Below the pieces are notes generated by a model. The model ran no database searches. It saw nothing but the letters and a program-made list of their open reading frames with translations, and was not told the DNA's origin. Shown here one piece after another: positions 26,287 through 35,736 of a stretch of DNA of 64,000 nt. Position numbers and translations under genes: made by a program. Position 1 is the first letter of the stretch. Every line of letters begins with the position of its first letter. This DNA comes from an uncultured Paracoccaceae bacterium. GTDB taxonomy: Bacteria; Pseudomonadota; Alphaproteobacteria; Rhodobacterales; Rhodobacteraceae. The stretch covers positions 62,001 to 126,000 of the forward strand of contig CANLQO010000003.1 of NCBI GenBank assembly GCA_947493335.1, written 5' to 3'.

Positions 26287-27387
26287 ATGGCGACGCTTTC
26301 ACTGAATGCCATCACCAAGTCTTTTGGCGCAGCCAAAGTGCTGCATGACATCAGCCTCGCAATTGAGGACAAGGAGTTTGTCGTTTTTGTCGGCCCGTCC
26401 GGCTGTGGCAAATCCACGCTCTTGCGGATCATTGCGGGCCTGGAAGAGGCCACGTCAGGATCCATCGTAATCGACGGCGCAGACGTGAGTGCGGCCCCAC
26501 CGGTTGAGCGCGGCATCTCAATGGTGTTCCAGTCTTATGCGCTTTATCCGCATCTTAGCGTTTACGAGAACATTGCCTTTCCGCTGCGTGTGCAGAAAAT
26601 GGAAAAGGCTGACATGGACGCCCGTGTTCAGCGTGCAGCAGACATCCTGCAACTGACCGAGAAACTGCATCTTAAGCCCGGGCAGCTATCGGGCGGACAA
26701 CGGCAGCGGGTCGCGATCGGGCGATCGATTGTGCGCAATCCAAAGGTCTTTTTGTTTGATGAGCCGCTGTCCAATCTGGACGCAGCATTGCGCGGCGACA
26801 TGCGTGTTGAACTGAGCCAACTGCACCAAAGCCTTGATGCCACCATGGTTTACGTCACCCACGATCAAGTCGAAGCGATGACAATGGCCGACCGCATTGT
26901 GGTGCTGAACGGCGGTCGGGTCGAACAATTCGGCAGCCCGATGGAGCTTTACCATCACCCCAGAACGAAATTCGTGGCGTCCTTCATCGGGCAGCCCAAT
27001 ATGAACCTGATCCCTGCAAAGGTGCTGGGCGTCGACGGCACTGGCGTGCAAGTCGAGATCGAGGGCGGACACCGTATGGTGTTGCCGGTCGAAGCCGCAA
27101 CCGTCAACGCAGGAGATCGGGTCGAGGTCGGCATCCGTCCCGAACATGTCAGCATCGGCAATGATGGGTTTGAGATTTCGGTCAACGTGCTGGAACGGCT
27201 TGGCGGTGTTTCAATCACCTATGGCACCATCGGCGAAGCGACGCGGTTTTGCGCCTCTTTGCCCGGTGACGCGGCCATTTCCAAAGACGTCCCACTGAAG
27301 CTAAATGTCGCCCCACACGATTGCCACGTCTTTGATGCCGCAGGCGATGTGCTGCGCCGCAAGTCGGCACCCGCTCTTGTTGCGTAA
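26287..27387 (+). CDS. Sugar ABC transporter ATPase, MalK/UgpC type
   Basis: This 366-residue protein has Walker A GPSGCGKST, a Q-loop, the signature LSGGQRQRVAIGRS, Walker B VFLFDEPLSNLDA and the H-loop THDQVEAMTMADRIVVL. A C-terminal TOBE/MalK regulatory domain starts near residue 235. It powers the MalFG-type permeases encoded upstream. The full-length C-terminal domain leaves room for regulatory contacts. Confidence 0.95.
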   Translation: MATLSLNAITKSFGAAKVLHDISLAIEDKEFVVFVGPSGCGKSTLLRIIAGLEEATSGSIVIDGADVSAAPPVERGISMVFQSYALYPHLSVYENIAFPLRVQKMEKADMDARVQRAADILQLTEKLHLKPGQLSGGQRQRVAIGRSIVRNPKVFLFDEPLSNLDAALRGDMRVELSQLHQSLDATMVYVTHDQVEAMTMADRIVVLNGGRVEQFGSPMELYHHPRTKFVASFIGQPNMNLIPAKVLGVDGTGVQVEIEGGHRMVLPVEAATVNAGDRVEVGIRPEHVSIGNDGFEISVNVLERLGGVSITYGTIGEATRFCASLPGDAAISKDVPLKLNVAPHDCHVFDAAGDVLRRKSAPALVA

Positions 27388-27397
27388 GGATTGAGAC

Positions 27398-28657
27398 ATG
27401 AAGATCGTCACAGCCGGGATCGGACTGCGTGCGTCGAACGTCTTGTCAATCCTATTGGAGGCTATGCCAGAGGCCAAGCTTGTCGGATACTACGACCCGC
27501 AACCCGCATCCCCGCTTGAAGTTGATGGCAAGGTCGTCAGCGAGGACGCTGCCCGTACCATGGTGCCGGATCAGACGTATCCCGGTTACCCCAGCCCGCA
27601 ATCAACCCAAAGCCTGAAAGACGCTTTTGCTGCCTGCGCGAAATTGCGCAGCAACACGCCGCGTTTCGAGAGCGTTGAAGCGATGCTGGCCGACGCAAAG
27701 CCCGATCTTTTCTTTGTCGGCTCGCCTAACAGTTTTCACCTCGATCATATCAAGGCGGGTCTGACCGCAGGCGTGCGCATTTTCACCGAGAAGCCGGTTG
27801 TGACGACGCGCGAAGACACGATGGAACTGGCCAGCCTTTTGGCCGAACACGGCACCGATCGTGTCATGGTGGGACTTGTCCTGCGCTACTCGCAGCACAT
27901 GGTTGATCTGCGCGCAGTGTTAGATGATCTGGGGCCCATCGTTTCACTTGAGGCCAACGAACACATTGCCCCCTACCATGGGGCATTCTTTATGCGCGAT
28001 TGGCGGCGCATGGTTTCGTGGTCTGGTGGCTTCATGTTGGAAAAGTGCTGCCACGACATCGATATCTACAACATGGTCACCGGATCGCGGCCAAACCGGG
28101 TTGCGAGCTTTGGCGGACGCAAATCCTTTGTACCGAAAAACGCGCCAACCGCGAACCTTGAGAACGAAATCATGCACCACAAGCCATCGGTGTGGAATTC
28201 AATCGGCGACGCGTTTCATTCCGATGGCGATATCATCGATCACCAGACCGCGATCCTTCAGTATGAGACCGGTGCGACACTCGCCTTTCACACCAACCTG
28301 AATGTCCCCGATGAGCATCGGCGCTTCTGCGTGATGGGCACACATGGGATGGCCGAGGGGGATTTTGTGCGCGGGCATCTGAAAGCGACCGCGCGGGATG
28401 GTGCGGTAATTGCAGAGCACGATTACACCCAAATGGATAGCGCACGCGCATCATCTCATTACGGCGCCGATCACATGATGGTGGACGATATTGTGGCCTT
28501 TCTGCGCGGAGAAACACAAAGCCTGCCGGTTGGCGTGGTCGACGCACTTGAAGCCGGATTGGTCGCGATGGCGCTGGATGAGGCCCGCATCAATGGCAGG
28601 ATGGTTGATTTGACAGAAACCTGGCGCGCATTTGACGCATACGGATTAAGAAAATGA
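27398..28657 (+). CDS. Gfo/Idh/MocA family oxidoreductase
   Basis: This 419-residue protein has an NAD(P)-binding N terminus with a modified loop (MKIVTAGIGLRASNVLSILLEA), then VGSPNSFHLDHIKAG and the family EKP motif (IFTEKPVVTTRED). A substrate domain follows with WSGGFMLEKCCHDIDIYNM, where CCHD carries the usual catalytic His-Asp. It presumably oxidises or reduces a sugar or sugar derivative imported by the transporter. The exact substrate is unknown. It overlaps the next gene by ATGA. Confidence 0.88.
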   Translation: MKIVTAGIGLRASNVLSILLEAMPEAKLVGYYDPQPASPLEVDGKVVSEDAARTMVPDQTYPGYPSPQSTQSLKDAFAACAKLRSNTPRFESVEAMLADAKPDLFFVGSPNSFHLDHIKAGLTAGVRIFTEKPVVTTREDTMELASLLAEHGTDRVMVGLVLRYSQHMVDLRAVLDDLGPIVSLEANEHIAPYHGAFFMRDWRRMVSWSGGFMLEKCCHDIDIYNMVTGSRPNRVASFGGRKSFVPKNAPTANLENEIMHHKPSVWNSIGDAFHSDGDIIDHQTAILQYETGATLAFHTNLNVPDEHRRFCVMGTHGMAEGDFVRGHLKATARDGAVIAEHDYTQMDSARASSHYGADHMMVDDIVAFLRGETQSLPVGVVDALEAGLVAMALDEARINGRMVDLTETWRAFDAYGLRK

Positions 28658-29658
28658 CCCACTCACACAAAACGCCCGGCAGCCTGATGGCCGCAGAATC
28701 CGCAGAAAGTATGCAGGTGTTTGCTCGCGCCGCATCGCAAAAAGTCGATGGCACGGTCATTGGCGCGCCAAGAGCCATTTACACGATTGCGCGCGGATCA
28801 TCGGATGCGGCTGCAAATATCCTGTCCTATGAATTCATGCGCGAGTTGGGGATTCCCGCAACCTCCCTGCCGCCTTCGGTTTTCTCGATCGGTGAAGGTG
28901 TCGGCCTGAATGGCGCTGCCGCCGTCGTGATCAGCCAATCAGGTTCCAGTGATGACCTTGTCCGCTCTGCAAAAGGGGCAAGAAAAGCTGGTGCAAAGGT
29001 GGTCGCGATCACAAACAAGGCCGATAGCGCGGTTGAAGCCGCATCCGGCACGAAAGTGCCGATTGAGGCGGGGCCAGAACTGGCCGTCCCTGCGACAAAA
29101 TCTGTGATTGGATCCATTGGGGCTGGCATGGCCCTCTTAGGAGCCACCAAACCTGCCTATAGGGCCCAGATTCAACAATCGCTTGATGCCATTGCTGGCA
29201 TCACCGTCCAGCATCCGGAGACTGCAGGACTGCAGGCGGCTTTGTTGCGTGCCCGCCATGTCTATGTGATTGGCCGCGATACAGGGTTTGGAGCGGCACA
29301 TGAGGTTGCGCTGAAACTGAAAGAATGTTGCGCGCTTCATGCGGAGGCCTATTCAAGCTCTGAGGTGCTGCACGGGCCACTGCAATTGGCCACAAACCCG
29401 CTGATGGTTCTGATGCTGGATACCGGCCAACCCGAGGTGCAGGACAGTCTCGATCAGGCAGAGGCCCGGTTTCATGCAATTGATTGCGATGTACATCGTG
29501 TGCGGCCCGCCGATCTGGGGTGTGACCCTGTCACACCGGCCACGGCGGCCGCCATTTTGTTGGCATTGATGTATCCGATCATTCTGAATACCGCGCTCGC
29601 ACTTGGGCTTGACCCAGACGCCCCAGCAACCTTGTCAAAGGTCACGCAAACAACATGA
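28654..29658 (+). CDS. SIS-domain glucosamine-6-phosphate deaminase, NagB-II type
   Basis: This 334-residue protein has two SIS domains. MAAESAESMQVFARAASQKV resembles the NagB-II/GlmS-isomerase N terminus. IARGSSDAAANILSYEFM, VISQSGSSDDLV and the second-domain IGRDTGFGAAHEVALKLKECC with HAEAYSSSEVLHGP are typical. It lacks the glutaminase domain of GlmS. NagB-II proteins deaminate GlcN-6-P to fructose-6-P, which suits a cluster that also encodes NagA and a ROK kinase. It overlaps both neighbours by ATGA. Confidence 0.85.
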   Translation: MTHSHKTPGSLMAAESAESMQVFARAASQKVDGTVIGAPRAIYTIARGSSDAAANILSYEFMRELGIPATSLPPSVFSIGEGVGLNGAAAVVISQSGSSDDLVRSAKGARKAGAKVVAITNKADSAVEAASGTKVPIEAGPELAVPATKSVIGSIGAGMALLGATKPAYRAQIQQSLDAIAGITVQHPETAGLQAALLRARHVYVIGRDTGFGAAHEVALKLKECCALHAEAYSSSEVLHGPLQLATNPLMVLMLDTGQPEVQDSLDQAEARFHAIDCDVHRVRPADLGCDPVTPATAAAILLALMYPIILNTALALGLDPDAPATLSKVTQTT

Positions 29659-30707
29659 ACAGAAATCTGACAGAATGGGCGACCTGGCGCGAAATCCATA
29701 GCCAACCAGATATCTGGCGGAGTTGGGGGGCAGCACTTGATGTCGCAGAACTTCGTCGTTGGATTGCCGCACAAAGCTTTGATGAGGTGTGGTTCTGTGG
29801 TGCGGGGACCAGTGCGTATATTGGCGATATCATTGCCGCTGAGATCAAAGGAACAAGATCAGTTCCAAGCACGGACATCGTCGCCTGTCCCGCCCAAATT
29901 TTGGCAGGCGCGAGACCTTTGGTGGTCAGTTTTGGTCGTTCTGGGAATAGTACCGAAAGCATCGGCACGCTTGATGCGTTGGACGCGTTGGCACCCCATG
30001 CACCACGCCTGCACATCACCTGCAACAAGGATGGGGTCTTGGCGCAACGTGGCTCGGATGCACCGACACGGGTTATCGTCTTGCCCGAGGCGACACACGA
30101 TGCTGGTTTTGCAATGACGTCGAGCTTTTCCACAATGCTGCTAACCGCGCTTGCCCTTTTCGACGCAGCCTGCGACGTGCCTGCGTGGATGCAGGCATTG
30201 GCTGACCAGATGCAGGAACTGTTAACCAAAGTCGCCACTGGTCCCCGGCCAGAGAGGATCGTCTACGTTGGCTCTGGCCCATTGGCATTTGCAGCCAGAG
30301 AGGCCGCGCTGAAGGTCATGGAACTATCTGCGGGACAGATCCCTGCGCTTTGGGACAGCAGCCTTGGCTTTCGACATGGGCCGAAGGCATTTGTCACGGA
30401 TAACACCGACATCACCGTTTTCGTAAGCCCGCAGGACCCCACTCACGAATACGATTTTGATCTGGCACATGAATTGCGCGCGCAATTTCCCAAGGCTTCT
30501 GTTGAAACCATCGGTCCCGGTGGCGATATCGCGGTCCCGATGCCGTTTGGGACGGCTTGGGCCGCGCCACTTTGCGTTGCTGTCGCCCAGATCAGGGGGG
30601 CAACATGGGCGCATGACCTTGGGCTGGATGTTGATGATCCTTTCAAGGGCCGGTCGACGTTAAGCCGCGTCGTATCAGGTGTGCAACTTTATCCGGTGGC
30701 GTCATGA
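29655..30707 (+). CDS. SIS-domain protein, AgaS-like (galactosamine-6-phosphate deaminase/isomerase)
   Basis: This is a 350-residue double-SIS protein. TWREIHSQPDIWRSWGAAL is the AgaS-type N terminus, unlike the shorter NagB-II lead. VWFCGAGTSAYIGDIIAAE, VSFGRSGNSTESIG and VYVGSGPLAFAAREAALKVMELSAG define the two SIS folds. AgaS proteins convert GalN-6-P to tagatose-6-P. The KbaZ-like protein two genes on supports a GalNAc branch. Overlaps of 4 bp on each side indicate tight coupling. Confidence 0.83.
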   Translation: MNRNLTEWATWREIHSQPDIWRSWGAALDVAELRRWIAAQSFDEVWFCGAGTSAYIGDIIAAEIKGTRSVPSTDIVACPAQILAGARPLVVSFGRSGNSTESIGTLDALDALAPHAPRLHITCNKDGVLAQRGSDAPTRVIVLPEATHDAGFAMTSSFSTMLLTALALFDAACDVPAWMQALADQMQELLTKVATGPRPERIVYVGSGPLAFAAREAALKVMELSAGQIPALWDSSLGFRHGPKAFVTDNTDITVFVSPQDPTHEYDFDLAHELRAQFPKASVETIGPGGDIAVPMPFGTAWAAPLCVAVAQIRGATWAHDLGLDVDDPFKGRSTLSRVVSGVQLYPVAS

Positions 30708-31609
30708 CGGCGATCGGGATCGACCTCGGCGGGACCAAGATCGAAACCCAGGTCTTTGATGACGATTGGGCCAAGGTTGCCCGGCAAAGGTGTGAGACAC
30801 CTGCCACCTATGATGCATTGGTACATGCGGTTACATCACAAATCGGATGGGGCATCGCGCAAGCTGGCGCGGACGTGCCTGTGGGCATCGGCGCGGCAGG
30901 ACTGGTTACGCCCGATACCGGCATTGCGTTGACGGCCAATCTGGCCGCGACGGGTCATCCTTTTCCTGCTGATATCGAAAAAGCGGCAGGACGCGCGATC
31001 ACATACGTTAATGACTGCCGCGCACTCGCATTATCCGAAGCGGTATTTGGTCAGGGCAAAGACCACAAAACTGTGATGGCTCTGATCCTTGGGACCGGGG
31101 TCGGTGGTGGCATTTCGGTTGACAAAAGCCTGCTGCAGGGCGCGACCCACACCGGGGGCGAGTTTGGGCATACGTCCGCGCCGGCGCATCTTGTCGCCCG
31201 ATACGATTTGCCGATACACACCTGCGGTTGCGGTCGAGAAGGATGTATCGAGACCTACATCGCAGGCCCCGGACTGTCCGGGTTAGCCAAGCATTTGACC
31301 GGACAATCCGTTTGCCCACCCCAGATCGCCGCGCAACGCAAGAATGCGATGGCACCGGTTTGGCAGGCCTGGTGTGATCTGACTGCGGATTTGCTGCACA
31401 CGCTCACACTGACGGTCGATCCTGACCTGATCGTATTAGGTGGTGGTTTGAGTCAGATTGACGGGTTGATCGAGGATTTGACGGCGGCAGCACAGGCTGC
31501 CCAATTGTCCGGGTTTCGGACGCCCCGGCTTTGTTTGGCACAAGGCGGCGACACAAGCGGCGCGCGTGGTGCGGCCTTTGCTGCCTGGCAGGCTGTTCGA
31601 CATGACTGA
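30704..31609 (+). CDS. ROK family sugar kinase (probable N-acetylhexosamine kinase)
   Basis: This 301-residue protein has the phosphate loop GIDLGGTKIETQVFDD, the LGTGVGGGIS adenosine site, the catalytic region GGEFGHTSAP and the ROK zinc motif HTCGCGREGCIETYIAGPGL. The substrate inferred from context is GlcNAc and/or GalNAc, giving the 6-phosphate used by NagA. It overlaps the KbaZ-like gene by 8 bp. Confidence 0.88.
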   Translation: MTAIGIDLGGTKIETQVFDDDWAKVARQRCETPATYDALVHAVTSQIGWGIAQAGADVPVGIGAAGLVTPDTGIALTANLAATGHPFPADIEKAAGRAITYVNDCRALALSEAVFGQGKDHKTVMALILGTGVGGGISVDKSLLQGATHTGGEFGHTSAPAHLVARYDLPIHTCGCGREGCIETYIAGPGLSGLAKHLTGQSVCPPQIAAQRKNAMAPVWQAWCDLTADLLHTLTLTVDPDLIVLGGGLSQIDGLIEDLTAAAQAAQLSGFRTPRLCLAQGGDTSGARGAAFAAWQAVRHD

Positions 31610-32831
31610 CGTGTTGCGTGACATCATCCGCCGAAACCGTGCGGGCCAAACCGTCGCAATCCCTTCGGTTTGTTCGGCGCATCCAGATGTAGTGCGCGCA
31701 TCGCTTGGTCTTGCAGAACGGTTGGATCGCCATGTGGTGATCGAAGCGACGTCCAATCAGGTCAATCAGGATGGCGGCTACATCGGTCAAACGCCGCACG
31801 ACTTTATAAGATTTGTCAACGACTTAGCGGATGACGCCGGGATTGATCGCACCCGGATCATCTTTGGTGGGGATCACCTTGGGCCGCAGGCTTGGCGCGC
31901 ACAAAATGCTGATGCGGCGATGGCCAAGGCGGAGGTCATGGTCCGCGATTATGTCGCCGCCGGGTTTGGCAAGATCCACCTCGACTGTTCGGAAGGATGT
32001 GCTGGCGATCCTGCCCAACTGGAGGATGAAATCACAGCGTCTCGTTCCGCCCGGCTCGCGCGGATATGTTGTGAGGTCTCAGATGACGTCCTGTTTGTGG
32101 TTGGCACAGAGGTACCCCCACCGGGCGGCGCACGCGCGGATGAGAACGGGGACATTCCGCCGACATCGCCAAAGGCTGCGCGTCAGACCCTGATCGCACA
32201 TGATGCCGCATTCGGTGATCTTGCCGAGAACATTGGCGGATTGGTGGTTCAGCCGGGTGTGGAATTCAGCCCCGCTGCTGTTCATCACATGCCCAAATCC
32301 CGTGATCCAAAGCTGTTGTCTGCGCTTGCCGATCATCCACGGGTTTGCTTGGAAGCGCACTCTACCGACTATCAGCATCCGGATGTGTTTCCCCGTCTTG
32401 CCGACCTCGGATTTGCCTTTCAAAAGGTTGGGCCCGCATTGACCTTTGCGTATCGAGAGGCGCTTTATGCGCTGGATCAGTTACGCCCGACGCCCGGTGC
32501 CCTCGCAGCGGTGATGGAAGATGTGATGTGTTCCGCTCCTGAGCACTGGCAGTCACATTACAATGGCGACGACGTCACCCTAAAGACGTTGCGCCACAGC
32601 GGTCTGGCGGACCGCATCCGCTACTATTGGCCGCACGAAATGGCGCAGGACGCAGTCAAGGCACTAAGGGACGAGATGTCCGCGCCGATCCCAGACTCAA
32701 AGCTCATGACGGTCTTTGAAAAGTCTGTCCTTGACCGTGCTGAAGGCTTGCGCGGTGCGCAGATCGACAGGTTGATCCATGCGCAGATTGAAACTGCACT
32801 TGCGCCCTATTTCTTTAAGGAGACGGCATGA
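31602..32831 (+). CDS. KbaZ/GatZ-like tagatose-bisphosphate aldolase accessory subunit
   Basis: This is a 409-residue protein from the ATG at 31602, overlapping the kinase stop; the ORF-track start is 12 codons earlier. IPSVCSAHPDVVRASL, VIEATSNQVNQDGGYIGQTP and GGDHLGPQAW are the GatZ/KbaZ family core. These non-catalytic subunits stabilise the class II aldolase GatY/KbaY that splits tagatose-1,6-bisphosphate. No KbaY is present in this operon; the only class II aldolase in the window is in the inositol operon at 35733-36560. It overlaps nagA by ATGA. Confidence 0.88.
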   Translation: MTDVLRDIIRRNRAGQTVAIPSVCSAHPDVVRASLGLAERLDRHVVIEATSNQVNQDGGYIGQTPHDFIRFVNDLADDAGIDRTRIIFGGDHLGPQAWRAQNADAAMAKAEVMVRDYVAAGFGKIHLDCSEGCAGDPAQLEDEITASRSARLARICCEVSDDVLFVVGTEVPPPGGARADENGDIPPTSPKAARQTLIAHDAAFGDLAENIGGLVVQPGVEFSPAAVHHMPKSRDPKLLSALADHPRVCLEAHSTDYQHPDVFPRLADLGFAFQKVGPALTFAYREALYALDQLRPTPGALAAVMEDVMCSAPEHWQSHYNGDDVTLKTLRHSGLADRIRYYWPHEMAQDAVKALRDEMSAPIPDSKLMTVFEKSVLDRAEGLRGAQIDRLIHAQIETALAPYFFKETA

Positions 32832-33967
32832 CGGACCTTTGGATCGCGCCTGAGCAGCTGTTTGATGGGCAGAACCTGCATAATGGCCTTGCCGTAAGGG
32901 TCGTTGACGGCAGGGTCACTGATCTGGCCCCTGCCCCAAAGGATGCTCACCGACTGAAAGGTTGCCTGACACCGGGCTATGTGGATCTGCAGGTCAATGG
33001 CGGCGGCGGCGTGTTGCTGAATTCCACACCGACGCGGCAAGGTATTGAGATCATCGCCGAAGCACACCGCCGATTTGGTACCGTCGCGATCATGCCGACC
33101 GTGATCACGGATGAACCGGATGTACTGGATCAAGCGGCCGACGCCGCAATCACGGCGATTGACCTAGAGGACATCGTAGGGCTTCACATCGAGGGGCCCC
33201 ATATCTCTCAGGTCCGGCGCGGCACCCATAACGGCGCTTTTGTGCGCGCATTGGACGACCGCACATTGAATACCGTCTCCCGACTACGGCAGCACGGCGT
33301 GACGGTCATGATCACCGTTGCGCCAGAAGCAGCGACCCCGGCGCAGATAGGAGCACTCACGGAACTGGGGGCAATCGTTTCCATCGGTCATACCAATGCG
33401 ACCGCCGAAGAGGTTGAGGCCGCAATCAAGGCGGGCGCGACGGGTGCCACTCATCTCTTTAATGCTATGTCACCAATGACGGGACGTGCCCCCGGTGCGG
33501 TGGGCGCAATTATCAATTCGCACGTCCGGTCAGGGATCATCTGCGACGGACATCATGTTGACGATCGTATGATCCGTCTGGCCATGCGGGCGCGTCCTGC
33601 AGAGGACCTTATGTTCCTTGTCTCGGACGCCATGGCAACGGTCGGCGGACCTGATCACTTCGATCTTTATGGTCAGGGGGTCCATCTTGAAGATGGTCGC
33701 TTGATCAACGCCGAGGGCAACCTCGCCGGAGCGCACGTCACCCAAGCCGAGGGTGTGGCGCGTTTGGTGCAACACGTGGGTGCGACCTTGCAAGAGGCAT
33801 TGCGCATGGCCATCACCACCCCCTCGGCGCTGGTCGGCCTAGCCGAACGGGCCCGGATCGTCGGGCAACGCAGCCGGGATCTGATCGTGATATCGGCCGA
33901 TTTGTCGGACACCCGCGCCTTCGTTGATGCAACAGCAGAACTTTTGGCCAAAGATGCCGCCGAATAG
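32828..33967 (+). CDS. nagA: N-acetylglucosamine-6-phosphate deacetylase
   Basis: This 379-residue amidohydrolase has TPGYVDLQVNGGGGV, the metal-binding LHIEGPHISQVRRGTHN, SIGHTNATAEEV, THLFNAMSPMTGRAPG and the catalytic-Asp FLVSDAMATVGG. It hydrolyses GlcNAc-6-P (or GalNAc-6-P, as AgaA does) to the amine and acetate, feeding the two SIS proteins encoded upstream. The 3' end overlaps cutC by 14 bp. Confidence 0.93.
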   Translation: MTDLWIAPEQLFDGQNLHNGLAVRVVDGRVTDLAPAPKDAHRLKGCLTPGYVDLQVNGGGGVLLNSTPTRQGIEIIAEAHRRFGTVAIMPTVITDEPDVLDQAADAAITAIDLEDIVGLHIEGPHISQVRRGTHNGAFVRALDDRTLNTVSRLRQHGVTVMITVAPEAATPAQIGALTELGAIVSIGHTNATAEEVEAAIKAGATGATHLFNAMSPMTGRAPGAVGAIINSHVRSGIICDGHHVDDRMIRLAMRARPAEDLMFLVSDAMATVGGPDHFDLYGQGVHLEDGRLINAEGNLAGAHVTQAEGVARLVQHVGATLQEALRMAITTPSALVGLAERARIVGQRSRDLIVISADLSDTRAFVDATAELLAKDAAE

Positions 33968-34688
33968 GCCGGTCCGGTTGGAGATTTGTGTCGACGCACC
34001 CGCTTCGGTCGCGGCGGTCGCGGGCATCGCTGACCGCATTGAATTATGCAGCGCGCTTGATTTGGGAGGTTTGACGCCGGACATCGGACTGATGGAGATG
34101 GCCGCAAAGCTTGGAATTGAGACGCATGTCCTGATCCGTCCACGCAGCGGTGATTTTCAGATGTCCGATGACGATCTGGCAGCCGCGGTCTCGAGCATTC
34201 GGGCGGCAAATCAGCTTGGATTGGCGGGCGTGGTCATCGGCGCAGAGTCTGACGGTGCACTAGACCGAAGTGCGCTCGACCTGATGATCCGAGCCAGTGA
34301 CGGGATGCATGTGACCCTTCACCGGGTCATTGACGTCGTGGACGATCCGATCGCCGCGCTTGAAACGGCAGTTGATGCGGGCGCCGGTCGTATCCTGACC
34401 TCGGGCGGGGCTGTTTCTGCCATCAACGGGATTTCCGGGCTGAACGCGCTGCATAAGGCGGCAGCAGGACGCATCGAGATTATGGCAGGTGCGGGCCTGA
34501 CGAGCCGAAATCTGCCAGAGCTTCTGGCGCGAACCGAGATCACATCGGTGCACGCATCTTGCTCATCTCAGAAGCAGCTGGAGCCACGGTATGGTCAGTT
34601 CGGCTTTGGAGAATACGCGCGCTCTATCGACCTTGCAGAGGTGACGCGGATCAAAGCGCTATGCGCAGATGACGTTGCGGATGCTTGA
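33954..34688 (+). CDS. cutC: CutC (PF03932) family TIM-barrel protein
   Basis: This is a 244-residue protein from the ATG at 33954, inside the end of nagA. LEICVDAPASVAAVAGIADRIELCSALDLGGLTPD, HVLIRPRSGDF, VTLHRVIDVVDDP and RILTSGGAVSAINGI are CutC signatures. The name comes from an old copper-tolerance phenotype whose relevance is doubtful. Translational coupling to nagA suggests a carbohydrate role, for example on amino-sugar derivatives (inference). It is the last gene of the operon and converges with iolG. Confidence 0.87.
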   Translation: MPPNRPVRLEICVDAPASVAAVAGIADRIELCSALDLGGLTPDIGLMEMAAKLGIETHVLIRPRSGDFQMSDDDLAAAVSSIRAANQLGLAGVVIGAESDGALDRSALDLMIRASDGMHVTLHRVIDVVDDPIAALETAVDAGAGRILTSGGAVSAINGISGLNALHKAAAGRIEIMAGAGLTSRNLPELLARTEITSVHASCSSQKQLEPRYGQFGFGEYARSIDLAEVTRIKALCADDVADA

Positions 34689-34725
34689 TCGCAGCCGAAG
34701 CGATTGAAGAGCTGATCGCCAAACG

Positions 34726-35736
34726 TCATCCCGGTGCGGAAACCTCAATTTGATGAACCGACCCGTCGCGCGCGGCGGCATCGGCGGCATCGGCCAGAAC
34801 CTGCGCGCGCAGCCCATCCTGACCGTTCGGCGCGACGGCATTGCCGCTGACGACACAATTGACGAAATGCGTCATCTCAGCACGATAGGCGGCTGCATAG
34901 CGTTCGAGGAAAAAGGGTTGGGTCGCGGCAGTATTGAAACCGTCACCGGTGGCCAATTCAACTGTGTTTTCCAGCACGTTGGCTGCTCGTAACATGCCTT
35001 TTGATCCATGGACCTCGACCCTTTGGTCATAGCCATATGTCGCCCGGCGCGAATTACTAATCTGACAAATCTTGCCGCTTGCCGTGGTAAGCGTGACGGC
35101 GGCGGTATCAAAATCACCGGCTTCTCCGATTTCAGCATCGACAAGACAGGACCCGACAGCACTGAGGGAGACCGGTTCTTCGCCAAGCAAAAACCGCGCC
35201 ATGTCAAAGTCGTGGATCATCATGTCGCGAAAAATGCCACCCGAGGTTTTGATGTACCCAATGGGCGGCGGAGCGGGATCCCGCGACAGGATCGTCACCA
35301 TCTCGACGTTCCCAATCACTTGCTCGGCGATCTGGTTTTGCAGATGCGCAAAGTTGGGATCGAACCGGCGATTAAAGGCCACCATAAACGGCACACCCGC
35401 TTCTTCGACTGCCGACAGACAATCACGGATGCGGGCAACTGACAGATCAATCGGCTTTTCACAGAAGATCGCTTTGCCCTCGGTCGCAGCCTGCTGGATG
35501 ATGTCATAATGCGTGGTGGTTGGCGTCCCAATCACAACCGCGTCGATCCCGGGATCACGCAAGATATCCTCGGTGCTTTTGACTGTGGCCCCCAATGTCT
35601 GGCCAAGCGCCTCTGCCGCTTCCGGCATGAAGTCCGAAACGGCGACGGCCCGTGCCGTCGTCATCCGCGACAGGGTCGCACCATGCACCTGCCCAATACG
35701 CCCGCAGCCCAAAATTCCGATATTCAGCATGGTCAT
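34726..35736 (-). CDS. iolG: Inositol 2-dehydrogenase (Gfo/Idh/MocA family)
   Basis: This 336-residue protein has MLNIGILGCGRIGQVHGATL (Rossmann), the EKP motif IFCEKPIDLS, MVAFNRRFDPNF, and GGIFRDMMIHDFDMARFLLGEEP with the catalytic Asp-x-x-x-His pattern (MIHDFD) of IolG. It oxidises myo-inositol to 2-keto-myo-inositol with NAD+. It is the last gene of iolD-iolC-iolB-iolJ-iolG. The ATG at 35736 overlaps the aldolase stop as ATGA; a second Met two codons on is possible. Confidence 0.9.
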   Translation of the reverse strand: MTMLNIGILGCGRIGQVHGATLSRMTTARAVAVSDFMPEAAEALGQTLGATVKSTEDILRDPGIDAVVIGTPTTTHYDIIQQAATEGKAIFCEKPIDLSVARIRDCLSAVEEAGVPFMVAFNRRFDPNFAHLQNQIAEQVIGNVEMVTILSRDPAPPPIGYIKTSGGIFRDMMIHDFDMARFLLGEEPVSLSAVGSCLVDAEIGEAGDFDTAAVTLTTASGKICQISNSRRATYGYDQRVEVHGSKGMLRAANVLENTVELATGDGFNTAATQPFFLERYAAAYRAEMTHFVNCVVSGNAVAPNGQDGLRAQVLADAADAAARDGSVHQIEVSAPG

